Of a stretch of DNA of 64,000 nt, positions 42,931 to 51,408 are shown one piece after another. A program made the translations under genes and the position numbers. Origin of the DNA: Akkermansiaceae bacterium (GTDB lineage Bacteria; Verrucomicrobiota; Verrucomicrobiia; Verrucomicrobiales; Akkermansiaceae); the NCBI GenBank assembly GCA_905182405.1, contig CAJJBQ010000001.1, forward strand, positions 62,001 through 126,000. The letters are read 5' to 3'. Within the stretch, counting starts at the first letter, position 1, and each line of letters opens with the position of its first letter. Under the pieces are notes generated by a model. The model saw only the letters and a list, made by a program, of their open reading frames with translations. It had not been told where the DNA came from and searched no databases.

Positions 42931-43421
42931 GCCATGAGATCACCGGAGGAATGAGCGGCCATTCGGTCGCAAACCTCCGCGGGCGATGGCAGAAAGACGC
43001 GCTCGAAATGAAGCCAGATCTACTCAGTATTTTAATTGGGACGAATGATGTGAACCAAGGCGCAACGCCCGAGGCATTTGAGTCCGACTATCGCTACATC
43101 TTAGATGCCAGCCTGAAGACGAATCCTGAATTACGACTGGTGCTACTCGACCCCTTTGTCTTGAGAGTTGGTCGATTGGCCGACGAAAAAGCCTGGGCCG
43201 AGCGCCGTGCCACGACAGACAACCTTCGCGCTGTCGTCGCCCGCTTGGCAAAGGACTACGAGACCGTTCATATCAAAACCCAGGACGTTTTTGACGCGGC
43301 AGCTCAAGCGGTCACTCCGGAGCATTGGATTTGGGATGGCATCCACCCCTTACCGCAAGGACATGAACTCATCGCTCGCAATTGGCTGCAGGAAGTCAGT
43401 AGCCGTTGGCCCCATCAATGA
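42924..43421 (+). pseudogene. 5'-truncated SGNH/GDSL hydrolase
   Basis: The frame from TTG 42924 carries GMSGHSVANLRGRWQKDALE then MKPDLLSILIGTNDV (blocks II and III of SGNH hydrolases) and DGIHPLPQGHELIARNWL (block V with the catalytic Asp-x-x-His). The N-terminal block with the GDS nucleophile, and any signal peptide, are missing. The 5' end abuts the remnant on the other strand at about 42930, which marks a deletion or rearrangement point. It is unlikely to be active. Confidence 0.8.
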
Positions 43422-43454
43422 TAGCGAAATGGAAATCGCTCACTCAAACAGAGC

Positions 43455-44114
43455 TCACTTCTCCATCATCTTTATCTCCGAGGATCCTCCGAGCTTCTTG
43501 GCCTTCTCCTGACTCTCTTTCGAAAGTTGCTCCAGCGGGTAGGCCACTTTCTTCCCCGTCTTCTTCAGCTCAAGGCTGACCTTCCCTTTGGAAAGTCCCC
43601 GGAAGCGCGCGGTGATCGTGATGCCTTTCGCATTGGTCCACTCTCCCCACTCCGGCTCGAGGGCCTTGGGGGCCGGGCCAAATTGCTCGGTAACGATACG
43701 GCCGTCCTTAAACTTGAGAATCTTTTCCGGGTCCAATTCATCGGAACCTTTCTTCCCCTTCTCGCCATCGATCTTGGCCCCTTCGTGAATCCACTGAGCC
43801 ACCGTCCTGACTTCCTTCTCGGTGAGACGTTCCCCTTTATTCTTCGGAGGCATCGCCCCCTTCTCATGCTCGGGCCGCACGATCGTCACGAAGAGAAAAC
43901 TGGCATCCCAATCGCCCGGGATAACGACATCATTTTTCGCGAAGCGCTTGTAGAAATTCTCTTCATCATCAAAGCGAAGTCCACCCTTCACCTTCTTCGC
44001 GTTGTCACTATGGCAGTCGTAACATTTCTCCTTAAAAATCGGCATGACATCCCGCTTGTAGTCCAAGGCGGAGGCCGAAAGAACGGTGAAGGAAAATAGG
44101 AGAATCAACTTCAT
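43455..44114 (-). CDS. secreted cytochrome-c-domain protein with SHD1-like tail
   Basis: A 219-residue exported protein with a signal peptide (to about 16). A haem-c motif CYDCH is at 31-35 in the planctomycete-type cytochrome C domain ('RDVMPIFKEKCYDCHSDNAK', 'GAMPPKNKGERLTEKEVRTV', 'QWIHEGA'). The C-terminal 60 residues, 'EWTNAKGITITARFRGLSKG' and 'LKKTGKKVAYPLEQLSKESQ', resemble an SHD1-like beta domain. It is probably periplasmic and may pair with surface dehydrogenases. It stands alone. Confidence 0.85.
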   Translation of the reverse strand: MKLILLFSFTVLSASALDYKRDVMPIFKEKCYDCHSDNAKKVKGGLRFDDEENFYKRFAKNDVVIPGDWDASFLFVTIVRPEHEKGAMPPKNKGERLTEKEVRTVAQWIHEGAKIDGEKGKKGSDELDPEKILKFKDGRIVTEQFGPAPKALEPEWGEWTNAKGITITARFRGLSKGKVSLELKKTGKKVAYPLEQLSKESQEKAKKLGGSSEIKMMEK

Positions 44115-44293
44115 ATTCTATCCGGCCACCCCTTACATCTATATTTCATAAAGGATTCAGCCCTTCGCGGCGGAAAATGCTAACATTGTGCTAACCTTCA
44201 CTTAATGTCAGTAAAGTTTCACTCTCGCAAAAGCAACCCTTAGCAGGCCGCCGCAAATGAGCCTTGGCTAAAGACCCGTTGAAGCGTCACCCC

Positions 44294-44485
44294 TCAGATT
44301 TGAGAGATCATCGCTAAGACACCCCCAAATTTGGGTTGGTCGAGAGAGACCTGCTCGTGCTTAGCGATGGGCTCAAAATTGAGCTGGTTGGCGCCCTCAT
44401 CACAAAGCGTCCCCGCCCCCTCCGGTCCAAGGGCGGCTTCAAGGCCCTCCCGCCAAAAGTAAACTCCTAATAGCTCTTTCAGCAA
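44294..44485 (-). pseudogene. C-terminal fragment of an unidentified gene
   Basis: A frame of 63 codons (LLGVYFWREGLEAALGPEGA ... EQVSLDQPKFGGVLAMISQI) with coding-like composition but no clear start. Its 5' part is shared with the repeat arm at 47804-47850. I do not recognise the family. It is probably what is left of a gene split or duplicated around the 44.5-47.8 kb segment. Confidence 0.35.
44427..44473. repeat. left arm of a 47-bp imperfect direct repeat
   Basis: Shares an exact 19-mer GGCGGCTTCAAGGCCCTCC and similar flanks (CAAAAG-AAA-TCCTAA-AG) with 47804-47850 in the same orientation. The pair encloses the FAD oxidoreductase and esterase genes. Confidence 0.7.
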
Positions 44486-44713
44486 TCATGCGCACCCTGC
44501 CATCACCTATACGGTCTTTTGAACATTTACAATCGCCGGCGACAGAACGGCAATAACCGCGATGATTCTGTGTTTCATTTCTTGAGCGAACGTCAGAGGT
44601 GTGTCACGGAGCGGAACGAAGTTGCCTGCACCGCCTTGTTCGCCAACCGCGGGCAAATGGGGGGCTATTGGTTTTACTGTTGTTTATGTTTATTAGTGAG
44701 CGAAGTCTTAGCG

Positions 44714-46840
44714 TCACTTCCTGATTGTTGCATGCTGATAAACCATTTGAGCAGCTTTGCTGCGGGTCAGAATTCTGTCCAACTTAGGCTGTGCCGGCAC
44801 ACTTATTTGCAGTAAGCCTGAAATAATTCTGCTGGCCTTGGCCTCGCTAACTTGTTGATCCGGGTAAGCAAGCGCGCTTCTGGAATCCTTGTTTACTTTG
44901 TAATCGAAGAAAGGCTTTTGAGATTGGCTTGAATAATCATACAAGGTCTCGATGTATTTGTAGACAGGGTGCCCGCGCGGTACGTCTGTGAAATGTGAAG
45001 CGGTAATACTGAGCGGGATTTGAAGCCCGTTTACTGCCATCTGGGAAAACTCGCCCATCGTGATTGGGTCATCGGGGCGGAAGCGGTAGGCGGTCATTTC
45101 GAGAGAGGCTAAACCCTTGGATTTATCAGCTGTGTTGTAATCATCCATATCAGGGCCGGCCACCGCGCCGAGGAGGCTGAGCTTTTGGACCGCGGTGAAT
45201 GCGGGGTTGTCTAAGGGAAGGTCTGTGTAGAAGAAGAGGACGCTGCACTGCCTTAAGAGTTCATCTTGGATTTGCTTAACAGAGACGTCTTTGAGTTCCT
45301 GCTTATTGTCGATCGCGATGGCTGCGGCAACACCGGCTGCTTGTCCGAGCGAAGACCATACGGGCTCCATGCGCACGCTGCAGATGGCTACGTGTGTGCA
45401 GGATAGGCCGACAGGGAAGAGGATGCCTTTGTGTTCTTTGGGTACGAGAGTGCCGTAGGGTATTTGGTAGGGGCCAGTCGCATCATGCAGGTGAAGGGTG
45501 CCTTCGGCGGCGCCTTTGCCGGAGACGGGTTCCTTTCGCCCGTCGGGACCTTGAACGCGGTGCGCATCCATGCCGTAGATCCCGATGGCGATGGAGTCGG
45601 GATGAAGCGGTCCACGGAAGCCGTCGCCGCGCAGGTCTTTATGCAGATCACTTTCAGTTAAGGTGTAGAGTCCCTCTATGCGGCGGCCTTGGCGCACATA
45701 GAGGCGGTAGGGGAAGTTGCCGTTGTCCTGAAACTCGTCGTCGGGGAGGCCGATATGGGGCGAGCCTCCCTCGGTCTGTATGTAGTAGAGGTAGCCGAGA
45801 TCATGGTTGCGGTAGATTTTTTCGATTTCTACGCGTTCTTCCCAATTGGCAAGAACCCAACGAGTACCGTGCCCAACCAAGTCGCCTCCCCAGTTGATGC
45901 CAAGCAGGTCAAACTTCCCGTTCGGTATGATAGGCTTACCTTTCCCCCAGCTATACTTGGCAGGATCGTATCCGGGAGGCGCTTCCTTGAGGCGATAGGG
46001 GTGGTCGGGAGTACCGTAATCCTTGGCAGTGATTCGGTATGTGAATGCCTGCGAGCGGCGGTCGGCTTCACCTGTGCTGTGCGGAAGGATAGTGGAGGGC
46101 AGTGTGCCCTTCGCTTTGCCTCTGCGGAAATAGTCCGTATAAATGACGCCGGCATGCGGCTCTTCTGCGGACCGCGCTTCGCGTCCGATGCGGTACGGTA
46201 TGTTCGCATACTCAGCCAAGTCGGCTTCATAAGTGGCGTCGATGATGACCTTGCCGGTATAAGTATGCTGTGCGCCAAGCTTCCCTTGGTTGTCGCGCTC
46301 ACGCGTGATGACGCCCGTGACGCGGTCGCCCTTCATTTTCACGTCTACAGCCACTTCGTTGAAGCGTGTGGTGATGCCCGGATGTTCGGCAACCATCTCC
46401 GCGTAGATTCTCGCGGCTGTGTGGGGTTCCCAGGCGCGTCCCTCAGCAATGTTCCAAGGCTTCGGCGAGCTCTGCTTCGCGTGTGCCTGCACTAAAGGGT
46501 CATCCGCCATCTCCGTGCGGTGATAGTCTTTTACGCGCAGGCGGAATTCCTCCATGACGCCGCTGTTCGCTTCCACGTATTTGTCGTCAAGTCGAAGCAC
46601 GCCCGAAGAAAGCACGCCTCCGAGTACCGGCGCTTGCTCAATGATGATTACGGTCTTTCCCGCACGGCCAGCAGCGATAGCTGCTGCGATTCCAGCCGGC
46701 GTTCCGCCTATGACCGCTACGTCATAATCCTTAGGGAGGGGTTGGCCCGGAATGTGATTCTTGCTGGCAGTCTCGGCCTGAAGGCTGCCGGCTAGCAGCA
46801 AGGTAAAAAGAATCAATAACTGGTGAATCAATCGTGTCAT
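44714..46840 (-). CDS. secreted FAD-dependent oxidoreductase with SLH-like tail
   Basis: A 708-residue protein with a signal peptide (to about 22). The FAD-binding Rossmann motif (DVAVIGGTPAGIAAAIAAGR) is at about 40-59, with the FAD_oxidored-type 'EQAPVLGGVLSSGVLRLDD' and 'GKVIIDATYEADLAEYAN' following. After about residue 580 the text turns to S-layer-homology-like repeats: FRPDDPITMGEFSQMAVNGL, SHFTDVPRGHPVYKYIETLY and LTRSKAAQMVYQ. This suggests a cell-wall- or surface-anchored flavoenzyme. Codon usage looks less C-ending than the neighbours. It lies beside an esterase between direct repeats. Confidence 0.85.
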   Translation of the reverse strand: MTRLIHQLLILFTLLLAGSLQAETASKNHIPGQPLPKDYDVAVIGGTPAGIAAAIAAGRAGKTVIIIEQAPVLGGVLSSGVLRLDDKYVEANSGVMEEFRLRVKDYHRTEMADDPLVQAHAKQSSPKPWNIAEGRAWEPHTAARIYAEMVAEHPGITTRFNEVAVDVKMKGDRVTGVITRERDNQGKLGAQHTYTGKVIIDATYEADLAEYANIPYRIGREARSAEEPHAGVIYTDYFRRGKAKGTLPSTILPHSTGEADRRSQAFTYRITAKDYGTPDHPYRLKEAPPGYDPAKYSWGKGKPIIPNGKFDLLGINWGGDLVGHGTRWVLANWEERVEIEKIYRNHDLGYLYYIQTEGGSPHIGLPDDEFQDNGNFPYRLYVRQGRRIEGLYTLTESDLHKDLRGDGFRGPLHPDSIAIGIYGMDAHRVQGPDGRKEPVSGKGAAEGTLHLHDATGPYQIPYGTLVPKEHKGILFPVGLSCTHVAICSVRMEPVWSSLGQAAGVAAAIAIDNKQELKDVSVKQIQDELLRQCSVLFFYTDLPLDNPAFTAVQKLSLLGAVAGPDMDDYNTADKSKGLASLEMTAYRFRPDDPITMGEFSQMAVNGLQIPLSITASHFTDVPRGHPVYKYIETLYDYSSQSQKPFFDYKVNKDSRSALAYPDQQVSEAKASRIISGLLQISVPAQPKLDRILTRSKAAQMVYQHATIRK

Positions 46841-46889
46841 AAATTTTAAGCCGAACGGCTATCTAACCTGCGAGTGAAGGCGGCCGCCT

Positions 46890-47681
46890 TTACTTGTCAG
46901 GTTCTTGTTCGCTTTTCTTCTGGCTAAACAGCCACTTCAGGACATCCTTGTTGGCATAGGTTTGAGACCAGGAATTGTGCTTCACGCCTTCGTATTCAGT
47001 GTATTTCGGATTGCCTCCGGCTTTCTCGATGGCCGCAATCATGTCCCTAGAACGCACTGTCTTCACTGTCGTGTCCTGGTCACCATGGAACGCCCAGATG
47101 GGGATCCCGGTCAGTTTCGGGGCGAGTGCCGTATCTCCACCACCGCAAATGGAAACCGCGGCCGCAAAGATCTCGGGGTGACGCTGGATGATATCCCAGG
47201 TGCCGTAGCCACCCATGGAAAGCCCGGTGACATAGATTTGCGTCTTGTCCACAGGTAGTTCCTTGATCGATTTGTTAAGCAGTTCGAGCGTAAGTCGCAT
47301 CGAATTGGACGGTTCGACCGGCATGGTGTGGGAGAGCTTACCCCACGGGGTGTTGACCCACTGCTCTCTGGCAGGGCACTGTGGCGCAACGATGATTGCG
47401 GGCGTATTACTCTTCTTTGAGTAGGCCAGAATATCTTTGGCGCCATGGATCAATTGTTTCTTGTTGTCGTTTCCTCTTTCCCCTGCGCCATGAAAAAACA
47501 GGACTAGCGGATACTGCTTCTTGCCATCCATGTTTTCAGGGAGGTGTATTCTGTAGTTTAAAGACTGACCCTTGGACGACTTGTAAATCTTCGCGTCAAA
47601 ACCAGCATCTGCTTTCAATGAGGTCGTTACGATACACGTGAGTGCTATCAAAGCGGCATAAAGTGAACGATCGGATTTCAT
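46890..47681 (-). CDS. secreted alpha/beta hydrolase (predicted peptidase/esterase)
   Basis: A 263-residue exported hydrolase of the prolyl-oligopeptidase/PHB-depolymerase-like group. Oxyanion motif FFHGAGERG is at about 62-70, PQCP at 100-103, nucleophile Ser155 in GLSMGGYG, acid in FHGDQDTTV and catalytic His in KHNSW near the end. Members release acyl groups from polysaccharides or peptides. It lies 49 bases upstream of the FAD oxidoreductase in the same orientation and probably forms an operon with it. It is the complete counterpart of the truncated copy at 22927-23357. Confidence 0.88.
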   Translation of the reverse strand: MKSDRSLYAALIALTCIVTTSLKADAGFDAKIYKSSKGQSLNYRIHLPENMDGKKQYPLVLFFHGAGERGNDNKKQLIHGAKDILAYSKKSNTPAIIVAPQCPAREQWVNTPWGKLSHTMPVEPSNSMRLTLELLNKSIKELPVDKTQIYVTGLSMGGYGTWDIIQRHPEIFAAAVSICGGGDTALAPKLTGIPIWAFHGDQDTTVKTVRSRDMIAAIEKAGGNPKYTEYEGVKHNSWSQTYANKDVLKWLFSQKKSEQEPDK

Positions 47682-47803
47682 TATCTATTCTTTCTTTGTT
47701 TAGCGAACGTTTAGGAACTGCCGACCTCCACCGTAGACGTCTTATCAGTTTCGAGTGACTAAACTTATCCCAACGAATCCAAAAACTCAAAAACAAACGA
47801 CGG

Positions 47804-47850
47804 GGCAAAGGCGGCTTCAAGGCCCTCCGGCAAAAGCAAATTCCTAACAG
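47804..47850. repeat. right arm of a 47-bp imperfect direct repeat
   Basis: Same orientation as 44427-44473, with the exact 19-mer at 47810-47828. The adjoining minus-strand frame reads LLPEGLEAAFAPSFVFEFLD, the same protein motif (GLEAA) as the left-hand remnant but a different continuation. Confidence 0.7.
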
Positions 47851-47897
47851 TAACAATAATTTGAACCCTTGCGTAAAGGTCCCGATTTCCGGATCCT

Positions 47898-49424
47898 CTA
47901 CGCACCCGTCCTGCCGGATTTCTTGGACTCTTCGAGGAGCTTTTTAAGCCTCTCCGCCACCTCAGGGTGCTTGGAAGAGAGGTTCGTCGTTTCACTCGGA
48001 TCCTCCTTCAGGTTGTAGAGCTGCCCCGGAGCATCTGGATCAGTGTCTGGTAGAGCAAATGACTTCATCCCCCATTCACCGAGACGCTCGTAGCTGTTCC
48101 CGCCCGAGCCCTTATGATCGATGTACTTCCAATCCCCTTGGCGAATCGAAAGCTTCATCGCGAAAGTCTGCTGAAGGAGATAAGGCCTGAGCGGCTTCTC
48201 ACCCTGAGTTCCCTTAAGAACCGGAGTCAGATCAAAGCTATCCTCGCCGGCAAGCTCTGGAAATTTTGCTCCCGTAATAGCGGCGCATGTCGCAAAGACA
48301 TCCGTAAGACTCATAATCTCATCACTCACCGCACCCGGCTTCACCACTCCGAGCCACTTTACGATGAAGGGCGTGCGATGTCCACCTTCCCACTGGTCGC
48401 GCTTCACCCCGCGCCAAGGTCTCGCACCATCGTGTTGATGATCACGACGCATCGCTATCACAGTGGGCACCTCGGGGCCATTGTCCGAACCAAACATCAC
48501 AATGGTGTTTTCCGAAAGCTCCAGCTCATCGAGCGTTTTCAACAACTCGCCCACGACCCAATCCATTTGGAAAATGAAATCTCCATGAGGCCCGAACTTC
48601 GTCTTCCCCTGAAACTGCTTCGCGGGAAAGGAAGGAAGATGCACCGCTTGCATCGAATGAAGGAGGAAGAAGGGCTTGTCCGCTTTCTTCTCCGCGTGCG
48701 CCTTCAGGAACTCCTGACTCTTCTTGAGAAACACGAGGTCCACTTCCTCCAAATCAAAATTGGGCGCGATCATCCCAGGCCGGCAATCATTGCTGTAAGG
48801 ATGCTTTGGCAAGGTGCTCTTATCGATCGGCTTCACCGGCGGAACCGGAATCTGGTCTCCCTCGATATAGGCATAGAGCCAATCCGTCGTCGGACAACAA
48901 GCGGTGCCATAGAAGTGATCAAAGCCATGCGTCACCGGAGCTCCTCCGATGGGCTTGGAGTAGTCGATCAAATTCACTCCCTCGAGACCCATCTTTTCAA
49001 TCCGCTCCCCTCCCTTATCGAAGAAGCTTAAGCCAACGTGCCATTTTCCAAAAAGGGCCGTGGTGTAGTTCTTAGTCTTCAACATTTCCGGAAGCGTCAA
49101 GCGGTCGTCCTCGATCAAGCAAGGACCACCCAGCCCTGAAAACACGCGCGAGCGCCCGGTCCGAAAACACATCCGCCCGGTCAGCAAACTATAGCGCGTC
49201 GGACTGCATACAGTCGCGGGGCTGTGCGCATCGGTGAAGCGCATCCCCTCTTTCGCAAGTTGATCAAGATTGGGCGTCGGGATCTGGGACTGCGGATTAT
49301 AGCAGGCAACATCACCGTAGCCGAGATCGTCCGCTAAAATGAATACGATGTTCGGGGGCGAGGTAGCGGCGGCCTTGCCCATCAAGATCATCCCCAGGAA
49401 GAGGGCGCTCGCATAAAATCTCAT
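47898..49424 (-). CDS. arylsulfatase
   Basis: From ATG 49424 (ribosome site GGAAAAG five bases upstream) the product is 508 residues with a signal peptide ending GKAAATS. Metal ligands are Asp32-Asp33 (ADDLGYGDVA), and the CxPxR signature is Cys73-Ser-Pro-Thr-Arg77. GKWHVGL, FGSDNGPEVPT and a C-terminal 'LYNLKEDPSETTNL' complete the pattern of group A/N-acetylgalactosamine-type sulfatases. The longer ATG at 49466 places extra hydrophobic residues before the signal. It is divergent from the HExxH protein. Confidence 0.92.
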   Translation of the reverse strand: MRFYASALFLGMILMGKAAATSPPNIVFILADDLGYGDVACYNPQSQIPTPNLDQLAKEGMRFTDAHSPATVCSPTRYSLLTGRMCFRTGRSRVFSGLGGPCLIEDDRLTLPEMLKTKNYTTALFGKWHVGLSFFDKGGERIEKMGLEGVNLIDYSKPIGGAPVTHGFDHFYGTACCPTTDWLYAYIEGDQIPVPPVKPIDKSTLPKHPYSNDCRPGMIAPNFDLEEVDLVFLKKSQEFLKAHAEKKADKPFFLLHSMQAVHLPSFPAKQFQGKTKFGPHGDFIFQMDWVVGELLKTLDELELSENTIVMFGSDNGPEVPTVIAMRRDHQHDGARPWRGVKRDQWEGGHRTPFIVKWLGVVKPGAVSDEIMSLTDVFATCAAITGAKFPELAGEDSFDLTPVLKGTQGEKPLRPYLLQQTFAMKLSIRQGDWKYIDHKGSGGNSYERLGEWGMKSFALPDTDPDAPGQLYNLKEDPSETTNLSSKHPEVAERLKKLLEESKKSGRTGA

Positions 49425-49528
49425 CACTTTTCCTATCACGGCCACCGCCACCATGAAGAGCCTCAATTTCCCTCAGGTAAAAAGGACATTCACCTCGCGA
49501 GGCCCACCCGCTATACCTCGCCCATCCA

Positions 49529-50458
49529 ATGAAACGACTTCTCCCTCTCACAGCTCCCCTTGTTCTCCTTGGTGTGGCGATCGGCATCAAGACCGAGACC
49601 TCCGCCCCGAAGGTCGAAAAAGTTTCGCCCGAGCTGCGCGAAGAATTCAATCTCGCTCCCTTTTACCAAAAGGCGCTCGTGATCGAATCCTTCCCCATTC
49701 TCTCGTCCGAAAAGGTCCCCGATGCCGCGCTCTATGAAGCCGCCAACGTGATCCAGACGATGCTCAAAAACCGGCCCGACATTCTCCGCGAACTGGGGAA
49801 GAACAAAGTGCGCTACTCTATCATGTCGACTGGTGAACGCACCTGCGAAATCCCGGAGCACTCCGACCTCAAGCCTTCCATCTTCTGGAACCGGCGCGCC
49901 CGCGGATTGGGAGCAACCCCGCAGCGCCCGTCGGTTTCCTGCGGCGAAGAAAACCTCCTGGCCAATCCCGGCGATCCTTACGCGGCCGAATCGATCTGCG
50001 TGCACGAGTTCGCCCACGCCATTCACGACACCGCGATGGTCTCGCTCGATCCCACCTTTGACAAGCGCCTCGAGAAAACCTTCAAATCAGCGATGACGAA
50101 AGGCCTCTGGGCCGACAAATACGCCGCGACCAACAAACACGAATACTGGGCCGAGTCCGTGCAGTCCTGGTTCGGCACAAACCGCGAAGACGACCACGAT
50201 CACAACCACGTGAACACGCGCGCCGAGCTCGTGGAATACGACCCCGCCGTCGCAAAACTCTGTCAGGAAATCTTTGGCGATAATGAGTGGATCTACCTCC
50301 GTCCCGACCATCCTTCTCGAAAAAACGAGGCGCATCTCAAGGATCTCGATCGCTCAAAGCTCTCGAGCTTCCAGTGGTCCAAAAAAGAACAAGCGGACTA
50401 CGACGCCTACTCGAGAAAAGAGCAATCCGATTACGACGTCCCCCAAAAAAAACGATAA
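49529..50458 (+). CDS. exported HExxH metalloprotein, peptidase-like
   Basis: A 309-residue protein with a signal/anchor (LLPLTAPLVLLGVAIGI). A zinc-metallopeptidase motif HEFAH is at 159-163, and a probable third ligand is in KHEYWAESVQSWFG about 45 residues later, as in gluzincin-type peptidases. 'SCGEENLLANPGDPYAAESI' precedes the motif. The C-terminal 50 residues are charged and repetitive (KKEQADYDAYSRKEQSDYD). Substrate unknown. It is divergent from the sulfatase, 104 bases apart. Confidence 0.8.
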   Translation: MKRLLPLTAPLVLLGVAIGIKTETSAPKVEKVSPELREEFNLAPFYQKALVIESFPILSSEKVPDAALYEAANVIQTMLKNRPDILRELGKNKVRYSIMSTGERTCEIPEHSDLKPSIFWNRRARGLGATPQRPSVSCGEENLLANPGDPYAAESICVHEFAHAIHDTAMVSLDPTFDKRLEKTFKSAMTKGLWADKYAATNKHEYWAESVQSWFGTNREDDHDHNHVNTRAELVEYDPAVAKLCQEIFGDNEWIYLRPDHPSRKNEAHLKDLDRSKLSSFQWSKKEQADYDAYSRKEQSDYDVPQKKR

Positions 50459-50479
50459 CGTGCCCGGGGTTCCCCCCGC

Positions 50480-50731
50480 TACACACTTACTCGATCCCAT
50501 GGCACGGATCTTTGGCCCTTTGAGATGGAGGTGCTCGGGGTGCCAATCCGGGGAGGCGAGGAATGCTTTCGAAAAGGTCGCCGCTTCAGGGCCTTCGAGG
50601 TCCACTCCTTGAATGATCTTTTGGGCTTCAAGCTTGAGAAGCTCATTTGCCGTTGGCAGAGCGTGAAGGAGGGACGCGGAGGCAAGGAAGATTCCGAACG
50701 CGACGCAACTTGGTTTTCAAGAGAAATTCAT
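50480..50731 (-). pseudogene. secreted-protein pseudogene with stop at codon 5
   Basis: ATG 50731 reads MNFS, then TGA (50717-50719), and the same frame continues KPSCVAFGIFLASASLLHAL then PTANELLKLEAQKIIQGVDL and EGPEAATFSKAFLASPDWHP, a signal peptide and the start of a mature protein. The frame then runs into the 3' end of the HExxH gene with no recognisable continuation. So the gene has a nonsense codon and has lost its 3' part. The sequence after the signal faintly resembles transglutaminase-type verrucomicrobial proteins; I do not commit to that. Confidence 0.6.
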
Positions 50732-50888
50732 GGTCGGGGATCTTCTCAGACGTTCATCAAAAGAGTTTTTTTCTCAAAAAATGTATCGAATCGATCATTT
50801 CTGCGCGAGCTGGATGATGAGGGGGAGATTTGAGATGCCAAGATAATCACTAGACGAATGAGAATTTCTCATTGAAGGTCTATTTGTC

Positions 50889-51338
50889 ATGAATAAGAAA
50901 TCATTTCTGATCGGAGCATTTGCCGTCGTCATCGCCGTGGCAGTTCCCTCACTCGCGCAGGATGCCAAGGACCCCGCCGTTCCTAAGGACGTCGCAGCTG
51001 CGCCCAAGGATGCCGAGAAGACCAAGTCCGGCTTGAAGTCCAAGGTTCTCAAGAAAGGCAAAGGCGCCAAGCCCGAGGCCACCGACACCGTGACAGTACA
51101 CTACTCTGGCTGGACCACCGACGGTAAGTTGTTCGATAGCTCTGTCAAACGCGGAAGCCCTGCAAGCTTCCCGCTCAATCGCGTTATCAAGGGATGGACC
51201 GAAGGCCTTCAGCTCATGGAAGTCGGCGAAAAGCGGCGCTTCTGGATTCCTGCAGACCTTGCCTACGGAAATAGCCCTGGTGGCGGACGTCCCGGCGGCC
51301 TTTTGGTCTTCGATGTCGAGTTGCTCAGCATTAAGTAA
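50889..51338 (+). CDS. FKBP-type peptidyl-prolyl cis-trans isomerase
   Basis: A 149-residue exported protein. Signal peptide to about 23, a Lys/Pro/Ala-rich spacer, then a complete FKBP domain from about 45: VTVHYSGWTTDGKLFDSSVK, FPLNRVIKGWTEGLQLMEVG, and RRFWIPADLAYGNSPGGGRP with LLVFDVELLSIK at the end. It would catalyse proline isomerisation during folding in the periplasm. It is followed by a strong terminator. Confidence 0.93.
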   Translation: MNKKSFLIGAFAVVIAVAVPSLAQDAKDPAVPKDVAAAPKDAEKTKSGLKSKVLKKGKGAKPEATDTVTVHYSGWTTDGKLFDSSVKRGSPASFPLNRVIKGWTEGLQLMEVGEKRRFWIPADLAYGNSPGGGRPGGLLVFDVELLSIK

Positions 51339-51360
51339 GCGCCTTATTCTTTTCAAAAAA

Positions 51361-51394
51361 AAGCCGGTCCCGCGAAAGCGGGACTGGTTTTTTT
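51361..51394 (+). terminator. rho-independent terminator
   Basis: A 10-bp stem CCGGTCCCGC / GCGGGACTGG (one G-U pair) with GAAA loop and a T7 tract. It ends the FKBP gene and lies 15 bases before the convergent OmpA stop. Confidence 0.92.
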
Positions 51395-51408
51395 AACGGG
51401 GTGACCTT

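Larger units (their letters stand above)
44115..44713. other. 600-base gap with gene remnants and a repeat arm
   Basis: No intact gene. A minus-strand frame (44294-44485) and a repeat arm (44427-44473) are listed separately. Near 44575 the minus strand reads MKHRIIAVIAVLSPAIVNVQ and soon stops, possibly the truncated signal peptide of another lost gene. Direct repeats GCTAAC occur near 44178-44193. Confidence 0.45.

Noticed and set aside
44519..44815. 98-codon plus-strand frame before the FAD oxidoreductase gene
   Set aside because: Overlaps the 3' end of that gene on the other strand and shows no domain.
48114..49031. 305-codon plus-strand frame
   Set aside because: Antisense to the arylsulfatase gene, rich in His/Arg/Leu with no family resemblance.
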